Assembly (NCBI GenBank): GCA_030608765.1 | Contig: JAUWDN010000058.1 | Coordinates: 1-6,758 of the forward strand | Length of the DNA: 6,758 nucleotides | Source: Promethearchaeota archaeon | Lineage (GTDB): Archaea; Asgardarchaeota; Lokiarchaeia; Sigynarchaeales; SOKP01 | Reading direction: 5' to 3' | The notes under the pieces: model-generated | What the model saw: only the letters and a program-made list of their open reading frames with translations | Database searches by the model: none | Told to the model about the DNA's origin: nothing | Part shown: in pieces, positions 1 to 6,546 of the stretch | Numbering within the stretch: the first letter of the stretch is position 1 | Layout of the letters: the number at the start of each line of letters is the position of its first letter | Translations under genes and position numbers: made by a program

Positions 1-512
1 ACAAACTGCTCTAAGGATTTAACGTATACGTCTTGAGTTTGAGGTATTGCTATTATGCGTCCTATTCTTCTCGGGTCAACACGTCTAATCTGTGTTGGAT
101 AAGTATTATACGATTCAATGATCTTTTTTATTTCTAAGGGACCTAATTCGATTCCTCCAGCATCAGCAAACCTGACTCCAACATCTTCACTATAAAGATG
201 CCCTCCTGAAAAATATGCCCCTCCACTCGCCCCAAATCTTCTAATAGTGAATTCTAATAGCGGAAATGTGCAATCTGCAAGATTTAAGACATTTATTCCG
301 GTACTCATTAGCCCTGAAGTATATCCTCTTTTTAACATGCGACTATCGTTCTGGTAATCTCGACCAATAACAACAGTTTCGTCTAGTTTAAATGAACTTC
401 CATGAATAGAGCCGATTGAGCTTGCGATCTCAGGAGTAAAAACATAATTTGCCCTTCCTACTATTCGACCGTTTTTATTGAGTTCATTTAAATTTTGGAT
501 ACGCGGGAACAA
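1..512 (-). CDS. Phosphomannomutase/phosphoglucomutase-like protein, partial (N-terminal 170 codons), catalytic serine replaced
   Basis: I translated this by hand from the minus strand; the frame stays open to the left edge, so the C-terminal domains are missing. Alpha-D-phosphohexomutases interconvert hexose-6-phosphate and hexose-1-phosphate through a phosphoserine. Family marks are the N-terminal GRIVGRAN followed by FTPEIA (residues 15-30), VVIGRDYQNDSRML (47-60), SGLMSTGINVLNL (66-78), and SGGHLYSEDVGVRF (102-115). The last corresponds to the usual TASHNPxxxNGxKF loop, so Gly104 sits where the catalytic Ser should be while His105 is kept. It most resembles the mutase-like C-terminal domain of fused nucleotidyltransferase-mutase proteins, many of which have degenerate loops. 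No in-frame ATG precedes the conserved start; a TTG at 512-510 is the best candidate, and an in-frame stop lies at 557-555. The fold assignment is firm, but mutase activity is doubtful. A regulatory or binding role is inference. Confidence 0.82.
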   Translation of the reverse strand, partial: MFPRIQNLNELNKNGRIVGRANYVFTPEIASSIGSIHGSSFKLDETVVIGRDYQNDSRMLKRGYTSGLMSTGINVLNLADCTFPLLEFTIRRFGASGGAYFSGGHLYSEDVGVRFADAGGIELGPLEIKKIIESYNTYPTQIRRVDPRRIGRIIAIPQTQDVYVKSLEQF

Positions 513-549
513 TTTAAACCATTTAATTTGGAGTTTTCGAATTGTAAAA

Positions 550-562
550 TATAATTAATATA
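550..562 (-). promoter_or_regulatory. Possible TATA-like promoter element for the mutase-like gene
   Basis: On the minus strand this reads TATATTAATTATA and lies about 38 bases upstream of the proposed TTG start. An archaeal start of transcription about 25 bases downstream would give a short leader of roughly 20 bases. No SD-like sequence lies just before the TTG. The whole intergenic region is AT-rich, so a chance match is quite possible. Confidence 0.3.
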
Positions 563-624
563 GCTTGTTTTAAAATAATAACTTTGTTTAAAAAATCAAT
601 CATTTAATAATAAATCGGGCATAA

Positions 625-635
625 TTAATTATAAG
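625..635 (+). promoter_or_regulatory. Possible TATA-like promoter element for the GH13 gene
   Basis: TTAATTATAAG lies 27-37 bases before the ATG at 662. If it is an archaeal TATA box, transcription would begin within a few bases of the ATG, giving a leaderless or nearly leaderless message. That agrees with the weak or absent SD before this ATG (only GAGTGA at 649-654). In a bacterium the same bases could serve as a -10 element. Confidence 0.35.
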
Positions 636-661
636 ATTTTAAACAATAGAGTGAATTCCCT

Positions 662-3600
662 ATGAAAATTTCGAGAGATGCAAGAAATAAATATGAATTA
701 AATGACTTCAAACTTTCCGAAAGAGGAAATATTGAGTTTGGAGGCGATATCCATTTAGTTAGATTATTTGTACAAAAACTAAATCAAAAAAGAGACTTAA
801 TTAACTATCCTGAATTAGCAGTTCGGATAGGAGAATTCAATGGAATGGCACTAATGTACGAAATAAAAAAATATTTATTAGATTTGTACAGAGAAGAAAC
901 CGAAAATGAATTTCTAACCCTAGAGCTTTTTGATCATTTAAAAGAAAAAATTGGAGATTTAAGGCTGAATAAGGCTATTTACTCTTTGATCGAAGAATTT
1001 CCTCCTGAAAAAATATATCAAGGAGACATCAATGTAGAAGACTTTTTAAAAGAAGAAGTTCAAGGAATTGGAAATAACATCCAATTTGTAAACGAATTCA
1101 TAGATTTATGGCTTGGAAATAGTAATCCGTCCTATTCTCCTTTTATTGAATTATTTGACGATGAATCACTTGAAAAGAGGACTGCGTATAGGGAAATTAT
1201 TGGTGAAATTACGATTTTTTTCGATGATAGAAATAGATTCGGTCCAAATAATCTCAACCTAATAGAGATGTTAAATGAACCAGCTGTTAAGTATCCCCAC
1301 TCAATACGCGAACAATTAGAATATATTCATGAGAATTGGGGGGAACTAATAGGGAAATACCTATTCAAAATCTTAATCGCTATTGATATCATACGTGAAG
1401 AAGAGATGCTGAGAGGATTAGGCCCAGGAAAGTCAGAAGCTTATGATTATGATGCATTTGAGATTGAAAATTACACTCTCGATAAGGATTGGATGCCTAA
1501 AGTTGTAATGATTGCTAAAAATATATATGTCTGGATGGATCAATTATCTGTAAAGTATCAGAGAGCCATATCCACACTAAACGAAATACCCGATGAAGAA
1601 TTAGATCAACTAAAAAAATGGGGTTTTACCGGATTGTGGCTTATTGGTTTATGGGAAAGAAGTCAAGCATCTAAAACTATTAAAAGATGGTGCGGAAATC
1701 CAGAGGCAGAAGCAAGTGCTTATTCAACATACGATTATACTATTGCTTATGACTTGGGTGGATATGAAGCTTATAAAAATTTAAAAGAGAGAGCAATGAA
1801 GAGAGGAATTCGTCTCGCTTGCGATATGGTTCCCAATCATACGGGAATTGTTTCAAAGTGGGTGATGGAACATCCTGATTGGTATGTATCTTTACCTTAT
1901 TCCCCGTTTCCATCTTATTCTTTTTTAGGAGAAAATTTATCCGGTGATCCAAATATAGGTATTTATTTAGAAGATAAGTATTTTTCAAGAACAGACGCAG
2001 CCGTAACATTTAAGTACGTAGATTTTCGAACAGGAGAAGCAAAATATATCTATCACGGAAATGATGGAACCAGCTTTCCCTGGAATGACACGGCTCAATT
2101 GGACTTTTTAAATCCTGAAGTTCGGGAAGCCGTCATACAAACAATATTGCACGTTTCTAAAATGTTTCCCATCATTCGTTTTGATGCAGCTATGACTCTA
2201 ACAAGAAAGCATTATCAACGCTTGTGGTTTCCAGAACCCGGAACTGGAGGTGCAATTCCATCGAGAGCAGAACATGGTATTTCAAAAGATGAGTTTTATA
2301 AAGTAATGCCAAAAGAGTTTTGGCGTGAAGTTGTAGATAGGATCAATAAAGAAAATCCGGATACTTTATTACTAGCAGAAGCATTCTGGTTACTTGAAGG
2401 TTTTTTCGTAAGGACTTTAGGGATGCATCGCGTGTATAATTCAGCCTTTATGAATATGCTCCGGGATGAAGATAATGCTATGTATCGATTAGTTTTAAAA
2501 AATACTTTACAATTTGATCCTGAGATCCTTAAAAGATTTGTAAATTTCATGAACAACCCTGATGAAGAAACTGCTATTAAACAATTTGGAGATGGCGGGA
2601 AGTATTTTGGAGTTTGCTTAATGATGATAACTATGCCTGGTTTACCTATGTTTGGACATGGTCAAATAGAGGGTTTTCACGAAAAATACGGTATGGAATA
2701 TAGACGCGCTTATTGGGACGAGGAAGTCAATATGGACTTACTTCAACACCATGAAAAATTAATATTTCCTATAATGAAGAAACGTTACTTATTTGCTAAG
2801 GCGGACAATTTTTTGCTATATGATTTTTGGAGTGGGAATATAGTTAATGAAGATGTGTTTGCGTATTCAAATAGAGTTAGTAAGGAACGCGCTTTGATTA
2901 TTTACCATAATAAATATGCTGAAATAAAAGGATTTATTAAAAACTCTGTTGGTTTTGCTGTTAAACATAAAAATGATAAATTTCAAACTCAAAAAACCTT
3001 AGCCGAAGGTTTAAAATTACCATATGAAGGATATTGTATCTTTAAGGATTATGTAACGGGATTAGAATATATAAGGCGAAATCGAGATTTTCATGACCAA
3101 GGATTATATTTAGAACTCCATGCATTCCAATGCTTTTTATTTATGGATTTCCAAATAGTTAATGATAATGAATTCTTTCACTACGCTCAATTGTATGATC
3201 TTCTAGGGGGAAAAGGAGTACATGGTATTAATGAGACCCTCCATGAAATAATTTATCAACCATTACTCGATTCTTTTAAGAAAATAGTTAATACTCATAA
3301 TTTTAAAAACCTATTAGATTCACAGAAAACGGAATCAATTGTAGAAGACATTAGCAAAAAACTCAATACATTTTTGTTGGAAGTTAAAAAATATTCTTCG
3401 AGTAAAAAAGATGTAGTCATAATAGATAAAGTAATCCAATCAAAATTAAGGGCAACTTTGCAATTACATCAAGGCTTATTGCAGATAGATCTTCCTCCTA
3501 ATTTAAGGAAAATTTTTACATTTTTACTTCCTAAATCTGAATTTGAATGGGGGATACTTTTTTCTTGGCTCTTTATACATCAATTAGGAAGGGTAACATC

Positions 3601-4069
3601 GGAGGAGAATTACGAGGTACAAAGTCGTAGTTGGTTTGATGAGTGGCGACTATCAAAATATATAAAAAATACTTTGAGAGAATTATCAATTAACGAGGAA
3701 GAGAAAACAATGGAAGTGGGGTCTATTATAAAGCTCATAGTTTCTCTACATAACTGGTCTAATTCAATGGAATATAGGGAAAAAAACTTTTATGCAATCT
3801 TTCAATCCTTTTTTGGGGATCCTGAAATACAACTATATTTAAAAGTTAACAGATATCATAACCTTTTATGGTATAGTGCAGAGGAATTTAATAATTTTAC
3901 GAGGTGGATTTGGTTAACTGCTATAATTGATAGAATAGCAAAATCTAATGATAGGTTAAGTAATGAGATAGAAGAACTATTAGTATATTTTCGCAAAATT
4001 ACTGAAATAGCGAAAACTTCAAAATATCAAGTCAATAAATTTTTAGACGATTTACAGACTATGGCTTAA
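662..4069 (+). CDS. Large cytoplasmic alpha-amylase-family (GH13) protein with long N- and C-terminal extensions
   Basis: This GH13 TIM-barrel protein should cleave or transfer alpha-glucosyl linkages; the substrate is not known. The barrel spans about residues 280-735. Region I is DMVPNH (388-393). The region V-like stretch is AQLDFLNPEVR (478-488). Region II is IIRFDAA, with nucleophile Asp508. Region III is LLLAEAFW, with acid/base Glu573. Region IV is NFMNNPDE, with Asp634 as likely transition-state stabiliser and Pro633 in place of the usual His. About 35 extra residues lie between regions II and III. A beta-rich domain C seems to follow (about 736-800). Residues 1-280 and 820-1135 are mainly helical by composition and match no family I can name. 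At 1135 aa it is about twice the usual GH13 length. From memory, full-length relatives occur in bacteria such as Chloroflexota, annotated only as alpha-amylase family. There is no signal peptide or membrane segment, so it is probably cytoplasmic. The ATG fits the homologous region. Confidence 0.9.
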   Translation: MKISRDARNKYELNDFKLSERGNIEFGGDIHLVRLFVQKLNQKRDLINYPELAVRIGEFNGMALMYEIKKYLLDLYREETENEFLTLELFDHLKEKIGDLRLNKAIYSLIEEFPPEKIYQGDINVEDFLKEEVQGIGNNIQFVNEFIDLWLGNSNPSYSPFIELFDDESLEKRTAYREIIGEITIFFDDRNRFGPNNLNLIEMLNEPAVKYPHSIREQLEYIHENWGELIGKYLFKILIAIDIIREEEMLRGLGPGKSEAYDYDAFEIENYTLDKDWMPKVVMIAKNIYVWMDQLSVKYQRAISTLNEIPDEELDQLKKWGFTGLWLIGLWERSQASKTIKRWCGNPEAEASAYSTYDYTIAYDLGGYEAYKNLKERAMKRGIRLACDMVPNHTGIVSKWVMEHPDWYVSLPYSPFPSYSFLGENLSGDPNIGIYLEDKYFSRTDAAVTFKYVDFRTGEAKYIYHGNDGTSFPWNDTAQLDFLNPEVREAVIQTILHVSKMFPIIRFDAAMTLTRKHYQRLWFPEPGTGGAIPSRAEHGISKDEFYKVMPKEFWREVVDRINKENPDTLLLAEAFWLLEGFFVRTLGMHRVYNSAFMNMLRDEDNAMYRLVLKNTLQFDPEILKRFVNFMNNPDEETAIKQFGDGGKYFGVCLMMITMPGLPMFGHGQIEGFHEKYGMEYRRAYWDEEVNMDLLQHHEKLIFPIMKKRYLFAKADNFLLYDFWSGNIVNEDVFAYSNRVSKERALIIYHNKYAEIKGFIKNSVGFAVKHKNDKFQTQKTLAEGLKLPYEGYCIFKDYVTGLEYIRRNRDFHDQGLYLELHAFQCFLFMDFQIVNDNEFFHYAQLYDLLGGKGVHGINETLHEIIYQPLLDSFKKIVNTHNFKNLLDSQKTESIVEDISKKLNTFLLEVKKYSSSKKDVVIIDKVIQSKLRATLQLHQGLLQIDLPPNLRKIFTFLLPKSEFEWGILFSWLFIHQLGRVTSEENYEVQSRSWFDEWRLSKYIKNTLRELSINEEEKTMEVGSIIKLIVSLHNWSNSMEYREKNFYAIFQSFFGDPEIQLYLKVNRYHNLLWYSAEEFNNFTRWIWLTAIIDRIAKSNDRLSNEIEELLVYFRKITEIAKTSKYQVNKFLDDLQTMA

Positions 4070-4094
4070 AACAAACTCCCATCTAAAAAGGTTT
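4070..4094. terminator. Short convergent gap with T-tracts on both strands, possible bidirectional terminator
   Basis: Only 25 bases separate the stop codons of the converging GH13 and nucleotidyltransferase genes. AAAAAGGTTTTT at 4085-4096 puts a five-T run on each strand, the right one overlapping the last bases of the nucleotidyltransferase stop. Archaeal termination commonly uses such oligo-T tracts. There is no strong GC hairpin, so this is not a classical bacterial intrinsic terminator. With so small a gap, the two messages probably overlap at their 3' ends. Confidence 0.35.
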
Positions 4095-5243
4095 TTAAAT
4101 ATTTGTACCAAGTTCCAGAGTTTTATCTCTTATTTGAGTATCACTACTAATTTTACTATTTGGTGCAACTATTGCATTATGTAATACGACATTATCCCCA
4201 ATTTCGCAGTTATTACATACTATAGAACTATCAATGTGACACCCGGCTCCTATATTTACATCGTCCCAAATAACGCTTTTTTCTATTAATGTATCTTCAC
4301 CTATTTTGGCGCGGTTTCCAATAGAGGTAAGTGGTTTAATCTTTACTCGATTAAAGAGTTCAACAAATTCCCCAAAGCAAGTAAGTTTTTCAATGGTTGC
4401 ATTTTGACCAGAATTAATAATTCCCATGACAAAAACTCCATCGTATTCTTCGCCATTCGGAGTAATAGGCCAAACATATTTTCGCATTAAATCCCAATTT
4501 GCCCACAAATAAGTTTGGGAGTTACCACAGTCAAGCCAATAATAATTCTTTACAAATCCATATAAATTATAATAATTTTCGAGGAGGTAAGGGAAGACTT
4601 CACTGCCGAAATCCATTAAACCAGTTTCTTGTAACATTTCATCAATTTCTTTTTTAAAACAATAGATTCCTGTATTTATTATGTTTGTATGTAAAAATAA
4701 ATCTGTTCTTTGAGACATGCTACTTAAATATAGTTCCATGGGAGCAGGTTTTTCTAAAAATAGATATATTTTTCTATTATCATCTAGAAGAACAACACCA
4801 TACTGGCTCGTATGACTTTCACTGGTTTTCATAGAAATAGTACTTATTCCACCTTTCTCTAAGTGAAAGTCCATAAAAGTTCTCATTGGGAGGTTCGTAA
4901 CGATGTCTGCCATACTCACAACAACATTTTCAGAATCAATTCTGTCGGTTAATAATCTGTATGCATCTGCGGTACCCTTGCTTTCTGAAATGACACAATC
5001 TAACTCAATATCACCTAATCTGTCGGGTGTCCATGTTTTTTCTATATATTCTTTTAATTCCTTACCCATATAAGCTAAAGCAAGAACAATATGCTTGATA
5101 TCGGCATAAATAAGGTGAGATATTGAATAATCTACCATTGGTTTATTTGTTACCTTCACTAATGGTTTAGGGATAAGTGAAGTTAGAGGTAAGAGTCTTT
5201 TTCCTCTACCTCCGGCGAGTATTATAGCAGACCATTCTTTCAA
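4095..5243 (-). CDS. Sugar-1-phosphate nucleotidyltransferase with C-terminal left-handed beta-helix
   Basis: The enzyme joins an NTP and a sugar-1-phosphate to give NDP-sugar and pyrophosphate. The N-terminal Rossmann-like domain (about 1-255) has the signature LAGGRGKRLLPLT (9-21), PKPLV (25-29), SKGTADA (88-94), and a metal-site Asp113 in SMADIV. It also has EKP (164-166), NTG (190-192), and Asp238 in WLDCGN as the probable second metal ligand. Hexapeptide-like turns from about 300 to 372 form a beta-helix that usually mediates oligomerisation or allostery. Length (382 aa) is normal for this two-domain class. Base and sugar specificity (GDP-mannose, UDP- or dTDP-glucose, ADP-glucose) cannot be read safely. 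The start is TTG at 5243-5241, fixed by the SD GAGAGGT five bases upstream. It follows the GalT-like gene by 58 bases on the same strand, so an operon is likely. With the mutase-like gene it resembles a split form of nucleotidyltransferase-mutase fusions. Confidence 0.92.
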   Translation of the reverse strand: MKEWSAIILAGGRGKRLLPLTSLIPKPLVKVTNKPMVDYSISHLIYADIKHIVLALAYMGKELKEYIEKTWTPDRLGDIELDCVISESKGTADAYRLLTDRIDSENVVVSMADIVTNLPMRTFMDFHLEKGGISTISMKTSESHTSQYGVVLLDDNRKIYLFLEKPAPMELYLSSMSQRTDLFLHTNIINTGIYCFKKEIDEMLQETGLMDFGSEVFPYLLENYYNLYGFVKNYYWLDCGNSQTYLWANWDLMRKYVWPITPNGEEYDGVFVMGIINSGQNATIEKLTCFGEFVELFNRVKIKPLTSIGNRAKIGEDTLIEKSVIWDDVNIGAGCHIDSSIVCNNCEIGDNVVLHNAIVAPNSKISSDTQIRDKTLELGTNI

Positions 5244-5248
5244 ATTGA

Positions 5249-5255
5249 ACCTCTC
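5249..5255 (-). promoter_or_regulatory. Strong Shine-Dalgarno site deciding a TTG start
   Basis: On the minus strand GAGAGGT precedes the TTG of the nucleotidyltransferase by five bases. The conserved family signature begins at residue 9 from this TTG, and no ATG lies suitably near, so the TTG start is well supported. The other genes in the window lack a comparable site, as expected if this is the internal gene of an operon. Confidence 0.75.
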
Positions 5256-5268
5256 AAAAAATTTTACA

Positions 5269-5278
5269 TTATTTATAT
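5269..5278 (-). promoter_or_regulatory. Weak TATA-like sequence between the two minus-strand genes
   Basis: ATATAAATAA on the minus strand lies 26-35 bases before the nucleotidyltransferase TTG. If used as an archaeal TATA box, transcription would start in or just before the SD site, making that site useless. Co-transcription from upstream is therefore the better explanation, with this element a chance AT match or a minor internal promoter. Confidence 0.15.
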
Positions 5279-5301
5279 GGTGAATAATAGATATAAATCT
5301 A

Positions 5302-6546
5302 TTACCATTCTATCTCGTTAACATATTTTTCAATTGACTTCTGAATTTCGCTAGCAGCTATGTGAGGTAATTTTCGCGCAACTCTCATATCATCCGCCAT
5401 TTCAGCACCTCCTATAATCTCGTGAGGAATAATATCTCCAAATAAATGGAAATTTGCATCGTAGTGAAAAGGACAACAGTTAAACAAAATATTTCGATTT
5501 TTATCAATTGAAATATCATCCAAACCTTGGAAGATAACCTTTAATGTTTTAGCAAGGTCGTTTATTTGATTGACTTTTAGTTGAGAAAACCTACGCAAAT
5601 GTTCATTTGGATGAAATCGAATGTGATAATTCCTAACAGGACTTCCGGTGGTATAAAATGTCCAAAACTTAGTTTTAATGATAATTCGATCGCTATTTCC
5701 GTGAGATGTCTGACAAAGGTGACAATTATCACCCATTTCTTTAAATGCTTCAAGATGACCTTCTAATCGCCCCCCATGACCGTCCATATTCAAATCAATA
5801 TAAACCTGGCTATGTATGCGGGGTTGTGAGCCACCCACTTTGAGACCTATGTTAAAAAATGGTGAAATAGGAATATCATAAAAATCTTTTTCAATAGCTT
5901 CTTCAACACAATATAGAATTGCAGCTTTCATTGATAAAAAAATACCCGCTAAGATATCTTCTGGAATTAAATTAAAGCACAATGAAGGATAAAATTTCCT
6001 CGAAATTGTTACTAAATTTATCCCCCTCGAGAGTTTCAAATGTAAAGGTAATTTATCTAAAATTAATTTTTCAATATCAGGATCAACAATTCGAGCCATC
6101 GAAGGATACCTATTAATTAATGTTAAAGCTTTACCTTCGTCTGAGATTCCCTTGCTTTGATGAGGTAATTCTAAAAAGGGATTGTCTTTCCTTTTCTCGT
6201 CTTCAGTAATAATTATTGTAAAACCGTCGCCTAATTGTTTTCCCCAGCCATCGTAAATTGGCTTCCCTTCTGTAATCGAGGTAAAAACATCTTTATGCTT
6301 GAACGCAATTTTCTTTGAGCAATCATAGAATTGCTTTTCCTCTTCGTTAGTCTTAAATCCTTTTGGTCTAGCACTTCTAATTGGCGAAATGTAAGCAAAA
6401 TGACCATAGTATCTTTTACGATCTTTTCTAAAACCAAAATCCTCTGATCTTATGCTTACTGTTGATAATGGATCCCATCTCTTAATAGGAACATCGTATG
6501 ATGTTTTTCCAACAAAGTTTTCCTTATTTATAATACCCCATTCCAT
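5302..6546 (-). CDS. GalT-like nucleotidyl transferase of the HIT superfamily, divergent
   Basis: This protein has the two-half layout of galactose-1-phosphate uridylyltransferases, which pass a nucleotidyl group between hexose-1-phosphates through a histidine; related enzymes phosphorolyse ADP-glucose. Visible marks are WDPLS (24-28), ISPIRSARP (53-61), INRYPSMARI (144-153), and FNIGLKVGGSQPRIHSQVY (231-249). His245 is the likely nucleophile and Gln247 its partner. The second half has CHLC (275-278), FHPNEH (311-316), NFHLFGDIIPH (365-375), and a C-terminal LPHIAA (393-398) like the family's PExAA end. The first His of the usual HPHxQ is Arg243, and the N-terminal CxxC is absent; in E. coli GalT these positions help bind structural zinc. 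The length of 414 aa is somewhat above the usual 330-380. The ATG has no upstream in-frame alternative and no SD. It is probably the first gene of an operon with the nucleotidyltransferase. The substrate pair is unknown. Confidence 0.85.
   Translation of the reverse strand: MEWGIINKENFVGKTSYDVPIKRWDPLSTVSIRSEDFGFRKDRKRYYGHFAYISPIRSARPKGFKTNEEEKQFYDCSKKIAFKHKDVFTSITEGKPIYDGWGKQLGDGFTIIITEDEKRKDNPFLELPHQSKGISDEGKALTLINRYPSMARIVDPDIEKLILDKLPLHLKLSRGINLVTISRKFYPSLCFNLIPEDILAGIFLSMKAAILYCVEEAIEKDFYDIPISPFFNIGLKVGGSQPRIHSQVYIDLNMDGHGGRLEGHLEAFKEMGDNCHLCQTSHGNSDRIIIKTKFWTFYTTGSPVRNYHIRFHPNEHLRRFSQLKVNQINDLAKTLKVIFQGLDDISIDKNRNILFNCCPFHYDANFHLFGDIIPHEIIGGAEMADDMRVARKLPHIAASEIQKSIEKYVNEIEW

Larger units (their letters stand above)
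513..661. other. AT-rich divergent intergenic region
   Basis: This 149-bp stretch separates the leftward mutase-like gene from the rightward GH13 gene, so it should hold both promoters. It contains the 9-mer ATAATTAAT twice (551-559 and 621-629), each overlapping the proposed TATA-like element of one gene, and a perfect 12-bp palindrome ATAATTAATTAT at 621-632. No open frame, RNA fold or further gene was seen. In such AT-rich sequence short repeats have limited weight. Confidence 0.5.

Noticed and set aside
513..661. Frameshift or missing N-terminus of the mutase-like gene
   Set aside because: No in-frame ATG exists, which first suggested a broken gene. The frame closes upstream at 557-555, other-frame ATGs hit stops quickly, and a TTG sits just before the conserved region, as in the neighbouring gene, so an intact TTG-started gene is simpler.
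1740..2009. 89-codon minus-strand open frame
   Set aside because: It lies wholly inside the GH13 catalytic core on the opposite strand, has no family motif, and its sequence follows from the antisense of conserved GH13 residues.
2296..2556. 86-codon minus-strand open frame
   Set aside because: It is antisense to GH13 regions III and IV, with no recognisable motif and no initiation signal.
4070..4094. Rho-independent hairpin terminator
   Set aside because: The only inverted pairing is AAAAA against TTTTT around GG, with no GC stem and almost no loop, so it is at best an oligo-T signal.
5241..5301. Separate transcription unit for the nucleotidyltransferase
   Set aside because: A TATA-like sequence is present, but its spacing would start transcription at the SD site. 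The strong SD fits an internal operon gene better.
5581..5766. 61-codon plus-strand open frame
   Set aside because: It is antisense to the conserved C-terminal half of the GalT-like gene, including the CHLC region, and has no support of its own.
6231..6437. 68-codon minus-strand open frame
   Set aside because: It overlaps the GalT-like gene in another frame of the same strand. The longer frame carries the family motifs SPIRSARP and WDPLS nearby.
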